A stretch of 64,000 nt of DNA from positions 10,622 through 74,621 of the forward strand of contig JAYRFK010000006.1 in assembly GCA_041908445.1 (NCBI GenBank), given 5' to 3'. Below the pieces are notes generated by a model, which ran no database searches, was not told the origin of the DNA, and was given only the letters and a program-made list of their open reading frames with translations. This DNA comes from JAEUJM01 sp041908445 (lineage in GTDB: Bacteria > Actinomycetota > Acidimicrobiia > Acidimicrobiales > DATDAH01). The number at the start of each line of letters is the position of its first letter. Position 1 is the first letter of the stretch. This document shows positions 24,140-32,376 of this stretch, in pieces. Both the position numbers and the translations under genes were made by a program.

Positions 24140-24390
24140 TCATCGTCGCCCTCGTGCTGCTGGCCCTCGGCGGGGCGGGCTTCCTCGCCAAGCTGGTGAT
24201 CGGCCCGAACCTCGCGGACCGGGTGGTGTCGCTCGACGGCCTGCTCACCATCGTGGTGACGTCGATGGCCGCGTGGGGCGCCTACACGGGCCGCTCGACC
24301 TACCTGACCGTCGGCGTCGTGGTCGCCCTGGTGGCCTTCCTCGGCACGTCGGCGTTCGCACGGTTCATCGAAGGCGGTCGGCGGCGGTGA
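24136..24390 (+). CDS. mrpF: Mrp antiporter subunit F
   Basis: An 84-residue three-helix MnhF protein (VIIVALVLLALGGAGFLAKLV; IGPNLADRVVSLDGLLTIVV, the conserved G-P-x-x-x-DR motif; YLTVGVVVALVAFLGTSAFARFIE). GTG start in a GTGA overlap with mrpE. Length is normal for the family. Confidence 0.93.
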   Translation: MIIVALVLLALGGAGFLAKLVIGPNLADRVVSLDGLLTIVVTSMAAWGAYTGRSTYLTVGVVVALVAFLGTSAFARFIEGGRRR

Positions 24391-24716
24391 GCGAGCTCGT
24401 CGGTAGCTTCCTCATCCTCGTGGGCGCCGCCTTCGGCGCGCTCTCCGGGTTCGGCCAGGTCCGGTTCGAGGACCTGATGACCCGGATGCACGTCGCCACG
24501 AAGCCCGGCACCCTGGGCCTGCTCCTCGTGGCCATCGGTGCCATGTTCCACCTCAACGGCGCCGGCGCGGTCACGTTGTTGCTCCTCACGATCATCCTGC
24601 AGTTCGCCACCGCCCCGGTCTCGGCGCACCTCGTCGGCCGGGCGGCGCACCGCCACGGCCAGTGGAGTCGTGACGACGTCGTGGTCGACCACCTCGCCGA
24701 GGACGACCAGCTCTGA
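24387..24716 (+). CDS. mrpG: Mrp antiporter subunit G
   Basis: A 109-residue MnhG protein with three helices. The motif FEDLMTRMHVATKPGTLGLLLVAIG is the family signature (R-x-H-x-x-x-K). GTG start overlaps the mrpF stop. It completes a full mrpABCDEFG operon in which every junction is a 1- or 4-bp overlap, implying stoichiometric, coupled translation from the single promoter at 18734. Confidence 0.93.
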   Translation: MSELVGSFLILVGAAFGALSGFGQVRFEDLMTRMHVATKPGTLGLLLVAIGAMFHLNGAGAVTLLLLTIILQFATAPVSAHLVGRAAHRHGQWSRDDVVVDHLAEDDQL

Positions 24717-24795
24717 CCCGTGGTGGCGGCACCGGCGCGGCCGGGCCTGCCGACACTGGCGATCAGGACCGCTGCTCGGACCATCTGGCCCCTGT

Positions 24796-26892
24796 TCACG
24801 GCGCCTCGCCGAGGACCTCCTCCCACGTGATCGGGACCTCACCGGGCTCGGGGGCCTCGAGCTCGTCGGGGTCGGTGGCGAGGCGGAGGCCGCCGTCGCC
24901 GCCGGGGTACGTGAGCTCGTAGGGATAGGTGCCGAAGAAGTTGTCGACCGCGTAGAAGCCGTCGTGCTCGGGGCGGGGCGCGACGACGAAGCGGGTGTTC
25001 GCCGGGTCGTCGGCGACCGCCGGCAGGTACCGCAGCAGGGCCAGGACGTCCTCGCCGCCCCGGTGGGCGGCGCGCAGGGCGACGACCTGGCCGATCACGC
25101 ACAGCACCACGAGCGCGGTGGCCAGCGCCAGCGCCACGGTCTCCCGCCGTCGCCACACGGTGAGCACGAGCCCGGCGAGCACCATGGCGGTGCCCACCGA
25201 CGACGCGCCGTAGAGGCGGTTCGACAGGCCGATGGTGAGGCCCGGCAGCACGATCGTGGTCACGAGGCCGAGGGCCATCACCGCAGCGCCGGCGAGGGCC
25301 AGCGCCGGCCCGCGGTCCCGGCCCCGGTCGCCCCGGTACCAGAGCACGGCGCACCACACGAGGCCGACCACCACGCCCAGTTCGAGGGCGCGCAGCAGCA
25401 GTGTCGGCGCCGACTCGGTGCCGAGGAGCCCGGTCGAGACGTGGGCCGACCAGGTGTCCCAGACGTCCGGCGGGCGCCACGCCACGGGGTACTTCGGGTG
25501 CTTCGCGGTCCACCACACGATGCCGAGCAGGCCCGCCACCATGACCCCCCGCTGCCAGGGCCGGACCTCCCGCACGACGGGCACGCCCTCGCGGGGGCGG
25601 AGCCACGGCGTGCCCACCAGGACGGCGGCGACGAGGCAGATCGGGATCGTGAACTCGTAGGCGAGGGTGGACGCGGCGAAGGCGAGGAGGGCGAGCAGCC
25701 AGCGGCCCTTGGACAGCAGCGTGACGCCGACGCAGCAGAACAGCACGCACACCACCGCCTGGCTGGCCGCGGCCCACACGGTCAGCGAGCTGTGGTTGGC
25801 GGTCAGCACCCAGAGGCCAGCGACGAGGAGGGGCACGGGGGTCGGGAAGAACCGGGCCAGGGCGTAGTACAGGGCCACCGCGGCGGCCACGTTGATGATG
25901 GTCACCAGCAGGAACAGCACGAGCGGGTGCTCGCCCGACAGCCCGAAGACGAGCGTGAGCCAGGCCCACTTGGTCGGCTGGGCGGTCCGGGTGACCTCCG
26001 GCACCGCCTTCAGCACCCCGTAGAACTGGCCCCGATAGGTGATGAGCCAGTCGTCGAGGATCAGGCGGGGGCCGAGGACCGCGTAGTAGAGCGAGCGGAG
26101 GCCGACCAGGACGCTGACCACCACCGGACCGGCCCACGCCGCCGCCCACCAGCGCGGCTTGGGCGGGACCGCGTCCTCGCCCTCGTCGCCGCCGCCCGTC
26201 GCCCGGCGGGCGCGCCACGCGGCGCCGTACCGGCGCTCGAGCCGCCAGAGCCCGACCAGCACCAGCCCCAGCACGAGGCCGATCGCCGCGCCCCGGAGCA
26301 GCGCGGGGAGGAGCGGCTCGCGCACGGGGGAGCCCGGCACGTCGGCCTCGCCGCGGGGCCCTCCGGCGGGCCCGAGCTCGACCGTGTCCTCGGCGGCGTG
26401 GAGCCGGCGGACTGCGTCCTCCTCGTCGGCGGTGCCGACGGCGGCGTCCGCGGCAGCGCGGAGCTCGGGGAGCACCGCGGACGCGGCCGCCTGGGCGTCC
26501 CGGACCCGCAGCTGGCCGTAGATGGCGGCTGCTGCGGTGGCGGTGTTGGCCGCCAGGCTCGGGGCCTCGGCCTCGCCCGTGAAGCGCAGCGTCTGGTCGT
26601 CCACGACCTCGACGTCGAGGGTGTGCTCGTAGTCGAGCTCGTCCTCGACGGCGCCCTGCACCTCGTCGCTCTCGGCGAATTCGCGGGCGCGGTCCATGGC
26701 CTCGGCCGGCGTGAGGGCGTCGAGCGTCGGGTCCCAGTGGGCGGCTGGGAGCGGGACCTCCATGGCGAAGTCGACGTGGCTCCGGTACCGGCCGGTGCCC
26801 CTCGCCGCGTCGATCCCGAAGAGCGCGGCCAGCACCAGGACGCAGGCCACCACGAGCACGGCTTCGCTCCGGCGCCGCCCCCGTTCGGCCAC
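24796..26892 (-). CDS. Wzz-like domain fused to a polytopic membrane glycosyltransferase-like domain
   Basis: A 698-residue protein starting at GTG 26892. Residues about 12-30 are a helix, followed by an extracytoplasmic domain (YRSHVDFAMEVPLPAAHWDPTL ... SDEVQGAVEDELDYEHTLDVEVVDDQTLRFTG), a coiled-coil-like Ala-rich stretch, and a second helix near 200-220 (LRGAAIGLVLGLVLVGLWRLE). This is the layout of Wzz chain-length/polysaccharide co-polymerases. From about residue 255 comes a ten-or-more-helix domain starting LILDDWLITYRGQFYGVLKAVPE, whose DDW motif after the first helix resembles GT-C or GtrII-type membrane glycosyltransferases. A role in surface polysaccharide assembly is inferred. No polysaccharide operon adjoins it; it is divergent from the adenylate cyclase. 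Confidence 0.6.
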   Translation of the reverse strand: MAERGRRRSEAVLVVACVLVLAALFGIDAARGTGRYRSHVDFAMEVPLPAAHWDPTLDALTPAEAMDRAREFAESDEVQGAVEDELDYEHTLDVEVVDDQTLRFTGEAEAPSLAANTATAAAAIYGQLRVRDAQAAASAVLPELRAAADAAVGTADEEDAVRRLHAAEDTVELGPAGGPRGEADVPGSPVREPLLPALLRGAAIGLVLGLVLVGLWRLERRYGAAWRARRATGGGDEGEDAVPPKPRWWAAAWAGPVVVSVLVGLRSLYYAVLGPRLILDDWLITYRGQFYGVLKAVPEVTRTAQPTKWAWLTLVFGLSGEHPLVLFLLVTIINVAAAVALYYALARFFPTPVPLLVAGLWVLTANHSSLTVWAAASQAVVCVLFCCVGVTLLSKGRWLLALLAFAASTLAYEFTIPICLVAAVLVGTPWLRPREGVPVVREVRPWQRGVMVAGLLGIVWWTAKHPKYPVAWRPPDVWDTWSAHVSTGLLGTESAPTLLLRALELGVVVGLVWCAVLWYRGDRGRDRGPALALAGAAVMALGLVTTIVLPGLTIGLSNRLYGASSVGTAMVLAGLVLTVWRRRETVALALATALVVLCVIGQVVALRAAHRGGEDVLALLRYLPAVADDPANTRFVVAPRPEHDGFYAVDNFFGTYPYELTYPGGDGGLRLATDPDELEAPEPGEVPITWEEVLGEAP

Positions 26893-26942
26893 GCCGATGG
26901 TCTAGTCGGGTGGGCCGTCGGCCGTGGCCCCGTCAGGCAGAT

Positions 26943-26964
26943 GTTACGGAACGTTTACGGAATG
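26943..26964 (+). repeat. 11-bp direct repeat in the divergent promoter region
   Basis: GTTACGGAACG (26943-26953) is followed directly by TTTACGGAATG (26954-26964), 9 of 11 bases identical. It lies between the divergent genes at 26892 and 27007. It looks like an OmpR-type direct-repeat site (cf. PHO boxes). The likely -10 box of the downstream gene, TAGCTT, is at 26991. Confidence 0.4.
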
Positions 26965-27006
26965 GCTGCTGCCCGGAGGATCCGCACTGCTAGCTTTGGT
27001 TAGCGG

Positions 27007-27645
27007 ATGTCCCGTTCCACCACCCTCACGGCCGCCACCGACGGCACCGCCCCCGTCACCGGCTCGGGTGCCTTCGACGAGGGCGCCTCGGGCATGGAGC
27101 TCCCCGAGTTCCTGCCCGACTCGTCGGGGCCCCAGGCGGTCGAGCGCACCTTCGCCTTCCTCGACCTCTGCGGGTTCACCGCCTTCACCGAGGCCGAGGG
27201 TGCCAAGCAGGCGGTGGAGGTGCTCGGCACCTTCCGCACCGGCGTGCGCCAGCTCGCCGCCCGCCGTGGCGTGCGCATCGCCAAGTGGCTGGGTGACGGG
27301 GTGATGCTGGTCAGCACCGACCCCGGCCCGATGGTCGCGACCGTCAGCGAGCTGCTGGCCCGCCTGTCGGACGGGCCCCTCCCGGTCCGCGCCGGGGTGG
27401 CGTCGGGCGAGTGCCTGCTGTTCGAGGGCGACGACTACATCGGGCGGCCGGTGAACCTCGCTGCCCGTCTGAGCGATCAGGCCCGCCCCGGCCAGATCCT
27501 CGCCGACGGCGACGTCGCCCTCATGGCCCCCGGCTGGGTCGAGGTGGTCGACCGCGGCACCCGCCGCATCAAGGGCTTCGGCAAGGTGCGGGACGTGCGC
27601 GAGGTGCGCATGGCGCCCGGCGTCCGCCTCCCCGACCCCGACTGA
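27007..27645 (+). CDS. Class III adenylate cyclase domain protein
   Basis: A 212-residue single-domain cyclase. After a 45-residue N-tail of low complexity it has FAFLDLCGFTAF with metal-binding Asp53, KWLGDGVML with Lys93 (adenine-selecting position) and metal-binding Asp97, and DDYIGRPVNLAARLSD with Asp143 and the transition-state residues Asn150 and Arg154. All catalytic positions are present, so it can plausibly form active homodimers making cAMP. No transmembrane, HAMP or sensor domain is seen, so it is a soluble cyclase. The -10 box TAGCTT lies 10 bp before the ATG (near-leaderless). Confidence 0.88.
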   Translation: MSRSTTLTAATDGTAPVTGSGAFDEGASGMELPEFLPDSSGPQAVERTFAFLDLCGFTAFTEAEGAKQAVEVLGTFRTGVRQLAARRGVRIAKWLGDGVMLVSTDPGPMVATVSELLARLSDGPLPVRAGVASGECLLFEGDDYIGRPVNLAARLSDQARPGQILADGDVALMAPGWVEVVDRGTRRIKGFGKVRDVREVRMAPGVRLPDPD

Positions 27646-27699
27646 GCGCCGGCCGCCCGGCGACGGGTGTCAGCCGCGCGGGTCTGTCGGTGCCGGCCT

Positions 27700-27718
27700 G
27701 GTATCAGTTCGGTATCAT
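27700..27718 (+). promoter_or_regulatory. Promoter and likely autoregulatory operator of the Doc-type module
   Basis: The direct repeat GGTATCA occurs at 27700-27706 and 27711-27717, 11 bp apart. The second copy contains the -10 box TATCAT (27713-27718), which ends 6 bp before the ATG at 27725. A bound antitoxin would cover the -10 box. Confidence 0.6.
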
Positions 27719-27724
27719 CGAACC

Positions 27725-27928
27725 ATGGCCATGACCCTGCGGTTGACCGATGACGAACAGGCGGCGCTGCGCGAGCGGGCGAGCGCGGACGGCATCTCGA
27801 TGCAGGACGCGGCCCGGCAGGCGGTTCGCGACTACGTCGCCCGACGGGCCCACGAGGACCGTGTGAGCGCCGCCGCCGACCGGGTGCTCGACGTGCACGC
27901 CGACGCGCTCGACCGACTCGGGCGGTGA
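27725..27928 (+). CDS. Antitoxin of a Fic/Doc toxin module (ribbon-helix-helix type)
   Basis: A 67-residue protein (MAMTLRLTDDEQAALRERASADGISMQDAARQAVRDYVARRAHEDR) with an N-terminal beta strand and two helices typical of ribbon-helix-helix DNA-binding antitoxins. The C-terminal tail would wrap the toxin. Its TGA overlaps the GTG start of the toxin by 4 bp. It is expected to neutralise the toxin and repress its own promoter through the direct repeat at 27700. Leaderless start. Confidence 0.8.
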   Translation: MAMTLRLTDDEQAALRERASADGISMQDAARQAVRDYVARRAHEDRVSAAADRVLDVHADALDRLGR

Positions 27929-28323
27929 CCGGGCCCGTCGAGCTTCTCACGGTCGATGACCTCATCGAGCTCGCCCGGCGGCTGCTGGGTGACCCTCCAC
28001 CGATCCGCGACGCCGGGCTGCTCGCCAGCGCGGCCGCCCGCCCGGGTGCCACGGCCTTCGGTGAGGACGCCTACCCCGATGTGTGGGAGAAGGCCGCCGC
28101 CCTGCTGCACTCGATCGTCACCAACCACGCGTTGGTCGACGGCAACAAGCGGTTGGGGTGGCTCGCCACGGCGGTGTTCCTGATGGTCAACGACGTCCCG
28201 GCCGATCGGGCTGACAACGACGACGTGTACGACCTGGTCGTCGCGGTGGCCGAGGGCCGGGCCGACACCCGCGAGGTCGGCGACATCGCCGCCCGGCTCC
28301 GGGCCGTGGTCGACGGTCGCTAG
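27925..28323 (+). CDS. doc: Doc-like Fic-family toxin
   Basis: A 132-residue protein with the Doc motif H-x-x-x-D-G-N-K-R: His68, Asp72, Gly73, Asn74, Lys75, Arg76 in NHALVDGNKRLGWLA. Doc proteins carry Lys in place of the Fic Gly and phosphorylate elongation factor EF-Tu, stopping translation; this activity is assumed by family. The N-terminal LLTVDDLIELARRLLGDPPPIRDAGLLASAAARP is the standard Doc start. GTG start overlaps the antitoxin stop. Confidence 0.88.
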   Translation: MTGPVELLTVDDLIELARRLLGDPPPIRDAGLLASAAARPGATAFGEDAYPDVWEKAAALLHSIVTNHALVDGNKRLGWLATAVFLMVNDVPADRADNDDVYDLVVAVAEGRADTREVGDIAARLRAVVDGR

Positions 28324-28351
28324 GCGATCGTGCCGGCGCCGGTCGCTGTCC

Positions 28352-29134
28352 TCAGCCGGCCTGCTTGGCGACCGCGGCGGCGGCTTCGGCGGCGGCCTCG
28401 GGGTCGAGGTAGCGGTCGGTGAGGGGCTTGGCCTCGAGGGGCTGGAGGTCGGCGCCGAGCTCGAACACGAGGGGCATGCCGGTGGGGATGTTGAGCTCGG
28501 TGATGTCCTCGTCGGAGATGCCGTCGAGGTGCTTCACCAGCGCCCGCAGCGAGTTGCCGTGGGCGGCGAGCAGCGTGACCTGGCCGGCGCGCAGGTCGGG
28601 CACGACCGCGTCGTACCAGTAGGGGAGCATGCGCTCGACCACGTCCTTCAGGCACTCCGAGCCGGGAATGACGTCGGGGGCGAGGTCGGCGTAGCGGGGG
28701 TCGTGGTGGGCGCTGCGCTCATCGCCTGGGTCGAGCGGCGGCGGCGGGGTGGCGTACGAGCGCCGCCACACCTTCACCTGGTCGATGCCGTACTTGTCGG
28801 CCGTCTCCTTCTTGTTGCGGCCCTGGAGGTCGCCGTAGTGGCGCTCGTTGAGGCGCCAGTGGCGGCGCACCGGGATCCAGAGCCGCTCCATGGCGTCGAG
28901 CGCCTCGTGGGCGGTGCGGATGGCCCGCACCTGCAGCGAGGTGTGGACGACGTCGGGCAGGATCCCGGCGTCGGCCATGAGCTCGCCGCCGCGGCGGGCC
29001 TCCTCGCGACCGAGGTCGGTCAGGTCGGCGTCGTACCAGCCGGTGAAGAGGTTCTCGGCGTTCCACGTGCTCTGGCCGTGGCGCAGCAGGACCAGGGTGG
29101 CGGGGGCGTCGGCGGCGGTGGGGGAGGCGGCCAT
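28352..29134 (-). CDS. gpmA: 2,3-bisphosphoglycerate-dependent phosphoglycerate mutase
   Basis: A 260-residue dPGM. It has the phosphohistidine motif LVLLRHGQSTWN (His19), LNERHYGDLQGRNKKE with acid/base Glu97, and LLAAHGNSLRAL with His192. It interconverts 3- and 2-phosphoglycerate in glycolysis and gluconeogenesis. The length is standard plus an Ala-rich C-terminal tail. TACGGT (29146-29141 on this strand) ends 6 bp before the ATG, so the mRNA is leaderless. The neighbours are not glycolytic; it is probably monocistronic. Confidence 0.95.
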   Translation of the reverse strand: MAASPTAADAPATLVLLRHGQSTWNAENLFTGWYDADLTDLGREEARRGGELMADAGILPDVVHTSLQVRAIRTAHEALDAMERLWIPVRRHWRLNERHYGDLQGRNKKETADKYGIDQVKVWRRSYATPPPPLDPGDERSAHHDPRYADLAPDVIPGSECLKDVVERMLPYWYDAVVPDLRAGQVTLLAAHGNSLRALVKHLDGISDEDITELNIPTGMPLVFELGADLQPLEAKPLTDRYLDPEAAAEAAAAVAKQAG

Positions 29135-29176
29135 GGGCCGACCGTACCCGGGTGGTCGCAGCCGCCGGAAGCCCGC

Positions 29177-30226
29177 TCAGCGCAGGGGTGCGTGGGCGAA
29201 TTCGGCCATGCCCGCCTCGAAGCCGACCACGGCCCGGTACCCGAGCTCGGCCTCGGCCCGCCGGGGCGAGGCGACCACGTGGCGGACGTCGCCGAGGCGG
29301 TAGCCGCCCACGACCTCCGGGCGGGGTGCGGTCGGGCCGAACGCCGCCGCCAGCGCGACAGCCATCTCGCCGACGGTGTGCGGGTCGCCGCTGGCCACGT
29401 TGAACGCGTGGGAGGTGACGTCCGGGGTGGTCAGCGCCGCCACGTTGGCGCGGGCGACGTCGGTGACGTGCACGAAGTCGCGCCGCTGGCCGCCGTCCTC
29501 GAACACCCGCGGCGCCCGTCCCTGCTCCAGGGCGCTGCGGAAGATGCTGGCCACCCCGGCGTAGGGCGTGTCCCGTGGCATCCGGGGGCCGTAGACGTTG
29601 TGGTAGCGCAGCGCCACCGCGACCGTGCCGGGGTGCTCGCGCTCGAAGCACCGCACGAGGTGCTCCTGGTGGAGCTTCGTGGCGGCGTAGACGTTGCGGG
29701 GGTCGGCGGGGACGTCCTCGGGGACGGTGTCGGGGCGCAGCGGCGCGTCGCAGCGGGGACACCGGGGCTCCCACCGGCCGGCCTCGAGGTCGGCGGCCCG
29801 CCGTGGCGGTGCCGGGACCGGGCCGTGGTCGGCGCAGGTGTAACGGCCCTCGCCGTAGACCACCATCGAGCTGGCCAACACGAAGCGGCCCTGGAAGCCG
29901 GTGGCGTGGAGGCCGGCGAGCAGGCCGGCGGTGCCGAGGTCGTTGTGCCAGCAGTACTCGCCGACGTCGGCGAAGTCGACCCCGAGGCCCACCATCGAGG
30001 CCTGGTGGCTGACGAGCTCGCAGCCCCGCGCCACACGGGCGGCCAGCGAGGCGTCGGCCACGTCGCCCCAGACGTACTCGGCGGCGGGGTGCAGGTAGCC
30101 CGGCGTGCCGTCGTGGGCCCGGGGCAGGCAGGCATCCAGGGACACCACGTCGTGGCCCTCCTCCACGAGCGCGTCGACGACGTGGGAGCCGATGAAGCCG
30201 GCGCCGCCGGTGACCAGCGCCCTCAT
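29177..30226 (-). CDS. NAD-dependent sugar-nucleotide epimerase (dTDP-L-rhamnose 4-epimerase-like)
   Basis: A 349-residue extended short-chain dehydrogenase. It has the Rossmann start MRALVTGGAGFIGSHVVDAL, catalytic YAATK, LASSMVVYGEG, and YHNVYGPRMPRDTPYAGVAS. A zinc-ribbon-like insertion with CPRC (about residues 140-165, RCPRCDAPLRPDTVPED) is typical of the WbiB/dTDP-L-rhamnose 4-epimerase subgroup. Probable role: making a deoxysugar nucleotide for the cell surface. The ATG overlaps the histidine kinase stop (ATGA), so the enzyme is made from the regulatory operon above it, suggesting it is an output or a co-regulated partner of that system. Confidence 0.82.
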   Translation of the reverse strand: MRALVTGGAGFIGSHVVDALVEEGHDVVSLDACLPRAHDGTPGYLHPAAEYVWGDVADASLAARVARGCELVSHQASMVGLGVDFADVGEYCWHNDLGTAGLLAGLHATGFQGRFVLASSMVVYGEGRYTCADHGPVPAPPRRAADLEAGRWEPRCPRCDAPLRPDTVPEDVPADPRNVYAATKLHQEHLVRCFEREHPGTVAVALRYHNVYGPRMPRDTPYAGVASIFRSALEQGRAPRVFEDGGQRRDFVHVTDVARANVAALTTPDVTSHAFNVASGDPHTVGEMAVALAAAFGPTAPRPEVVGGYRLGDVRHVVASPRRAEAELGYRAVVGFEAGMAEFAHAPLR

Positions 30227-31479
30227 CCCGGTGCCCCCACCCCGGACGGGCCGTTGACGGGCAGGCGCACCACGAAGCGGGCGCCGCCGTTCGCGTTCGA
30301 CACCGTGATCTCGCCCTGGTGGGCCTCGACGAGGGCGTGGGCGATGGCGAGGCCCAACCCGGCGCCGCCGGTGCCCGGGGTGCGGGCGTCGTCGCCCCGG
30401 AAGCCTGCGTCGAAGACCCGATCGAGGTGGGCCTCGGGGATCCCGCCACCGGTGTCGGCGACGGTGACCAGGGCCTGCTCGCCGTCGACGGTGGCCTCCA
30501 CCACCACCGAGCCGTCCGCCGGCGTGTGGCGCACCGCGTTGGCGAGGATGTTGCGCAGCACCCGCAGGAGCTCGGGGGGTGAGCCCTGCAGGGCGAGGTC
30601 GCCCGTCGTCAGCCGGCCCTCCACCACCACGCCCTTGGCCTCGGCCACCGGGCGGACCCCGGCGATGGCGTCGGCGACGAGGTCGTCGAGCGAGCAGCGC
30701 TCCCACTCCAGGCGCAGGACGCCGCTCTGGGCCCGGCTCAGCTCGAAGAGGTCATCGACGAGCGCCCCGAGGCGCTCGACCTCGATCCCGAGCGTGGCGT
30801 GGTACCTCGCCAGCGTGGCGGGGTCCTCGACGATGCCGTCCTCCAGCGCCTCGGCGATCGCCTGGATCCCGGCCAGGGGGGTGCGCAGGTCGTGCGAGAC
30901 CCACGCGATGAGCTCCCGGCGTGATGCGTCGAGGGCCTGCTCGCGGCGGCGGGCCTCGCCGAGGCGGCGGGCGCTCTCGTCCAGCTCGCGGGCCAGCGCG
31001 TCCAGCTCGGCGGACCCGTAGCCCTGGGCCGGGGCCGCCAAGCGATCGCCGTCGCCGAGGGCCCGGGCCGCCTGCACCAGGGACTCGCCCGAACGGGCGA
31101 TGCGGCTGCCCAGGACGAGTGCCGTGACCAGGGCGACCGTGCCGGCGCCGAGCAGGAGGATGACGAGGGCGGCCTCGTCGTGGGCGGAGAAGAACATGGC
31201 CCGGGCACCGAGGAACGTGGCCAGCAGCGCCGCCGCCAGGGGGACCACGGCCACCAGCGCGATCTGGACCGCGAAGGTCCGGGGCCGCGCCCGGGCGAGG
31301 AGGAACGCGGCCAGCCCGCCGGCGACCAGCGCGGTGCCGGCCCCGAGGGCCAGGAGCGACGCGGCGTCCGCCGCGCCCATGCCGGAGCGCACGCCGGTGA
31401 CGAGCAGGGCCACGCCGCCGAGGACCGCGAGGCCGGCGGCCCAGCGGTCGAGCGAGGCGGCCCGGATCACCCGTCCCAT
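30223..31479 (-). CDS. Sensor histidine kinase (OmpR-partner type)
   Basis: A 418-residue kinase. Four hydrophobic segments lie within residues 13-125 (two close pairs with only short loops, so little extracellular sensor domain), then a HAMP-like linker (RIARSGESLVQAARALGDGD). HisKA has His196 in ELIAWVSHDLRTPLAG; the ATPase has ILANAVRHT, DTGGGIP and GAGLGLAIAHALVE. ATG 31479 overlaps the end of the response regulator gene by 13 bp. The short periplasmic part suggests sensing of membrane or internal signals. It is the partner of the regulator at 31467-32234. Confidence 0.92.
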   Translation of the reverse strand: MGRVIRAASLDRWAAGLAVLGGVALLVTGVRSGMGAADAASLLALGAGTALVAGGLAAFLLARARPRTFAVQIALVAVVPLAAALLATFLGARAMFFSAHDEAALVILLLGAGTVALVTALVLGSRIARSGESLVQAARALGDGDRLAAPAQGYGSAELDALARELDESARRLGEARRREQALDASRRELIAWVSHDLRTPLAGIQAIAEALEDGIVEDPATLARYHATLGIEVERLGALVDDLFELSRAQSGVLRLEWERCSLDDLVADAIAGVRPVAEAKGVVVEGRLTTGDLALQGSPPELLRVLRNILANAVRHTPADGSVVVEATVDGEQALVTVADTGGGIPEAHLDRVFDAGFRGDDARTPGTGGAGLGLAIAHALVEAHQGEITVSNANGGARFVVRLPVNGPSGVGAPG

Positions 31480-32234
31480 CGGTACCCCACCCCCCACACG
31501 GTCAGGATCAGCGTCGGGTCGGAGGGATCCTCCTCGAGCTTCTCGCGCAGGCGGCGGACGTGCACCGTGACCGTGGAGGCGTCGCCGTAGCTGTAGCCCC
31601 ACACGGACTCGAGCAGGTCCTCGCGCCGGAAGGCGGTCCCCGGGTGGGTGCAGAAGTGGGCGAGCAGGTCGAACTCGCGGGCGGTGAGGGTCACCAGCTC
31701 GGGGTCGCCGCCCCGCCGTCGGGTGACCTGTCGGCCGGCCAGGTCGATCACCAGCGTCCCGGCGCGTACCACCGTGGCGCCCGCGGGTGGGAGCACCTGG
31801 CCGCCCGCCCGGCGCAGGACGGCCCGCACCCGGGCGACCAGCTCGCGTGGGGAGAAGGGCTTGGCCACGTAGTCATCGGCCCCGAGCTCCAAGCCGAGGA
31901 GCCGGTCGGTCTCCTCGCCACGGGCGGTGAGCATGATGACCGGGACGGGCAGGTGCTCTCGCAGGCGCCGGCACACCTCGAAGCCGTCGAGCCCCGGCAG
32001 CATCAGGTCGAGGACCACGAGGTCGGGCTCCTGTTCCAGGGCGAGGGCCAGGCCGGCGGCGCCGTCGGACTCCCACGTGGCCTGGTACCCCTCCCGCTCG
32101 AGGTACTTGACCACGATCTCGGCCACGGTGGGGTCGTCCTCGATCATCAGCACGCGCGCCGCAGGTGCCGACGCGTCGCCGTCGGAGGGCACGGCCGCAC
32201 CGCCGGGGCCGCTCACCGGGTCGGGGGAGCTCAC
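31467..32234 (-). CDS. OmpR/PhoB-family response regulator
   Basis: A 255-residue regulator. After a 27-residue Gly/Pro tail comes a receiver with VLMIEDDP, phospho-acceptor Asp76 in LVVLDLMLPGLDGF and the KPFSPRELVARV end. A winged helix completes it (LTAREFDLLAHFCTHPGTAFRREDLLESVWGY ... VTVHVRRLREKLEEDP). The GTG at 32234 is chosen because a -10 box TACCCT (32247-32242) ends 7 bp before it (leaderless). A 17-bp direct repeat at 32286-32330 in the upstream divergent region is a candidate binding site. Confidence 0.93.
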   Translation of the reverse strand: MSSPDPVSGPGGAAVPSDGDASAPAARVLMIEDDPTVAEIVVKYLEREGYQATWESDGAAGLALALEQEPDLVVLDLMLPGLDGFEVCRRLREHLPVPVIMLTARGEETDRLLGLELGADDYVAKPFSPRELVARVRAVLRRAGGQVLPPAGATVVRAGTLVIDLAGRQVTRRRGGDPELVTLTAREFDLLAHFCTHPGTAFRREDLLESVWGYSYGDASTVTVHVRRLREKLEEDPSDPTLILTVWGVGYRWDG

Positions 32235-32285
32235 CGCCGCGAGGGTACGGCCGGTCCACGGCGGGAGGGTGGGCGCCCGCCGGTT

Positions 32286-32330
32286 GTTTCGCGATTCGTA
32301 AGACCTCGAGCGAGTTTCGCGAATCGTAAG
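32286..32330. promoter_or_regulatory. 17-bp direct repeat between divergent operons
   Basis: GTTTCGCGATTCGTAAG (32286-32302) and GTTTCGCGAATCGTAAG (32314-32330) differ at one base and start 28 bp apart. The segment is AT-richer than its surroundings and lies between the response regulator promoter (TACCCT 32247-32242) and the glycosyltransferase promoter (TACGTT 32364-32369). It is probably an operator, possibly for the adjoining response regulator. Confidence 0.55.
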
Positions 32331-32376
32331 CAGGAGCGGGGTCGGCGCCGGAGAGGTCGTCGGTACGTTCCGCCGC

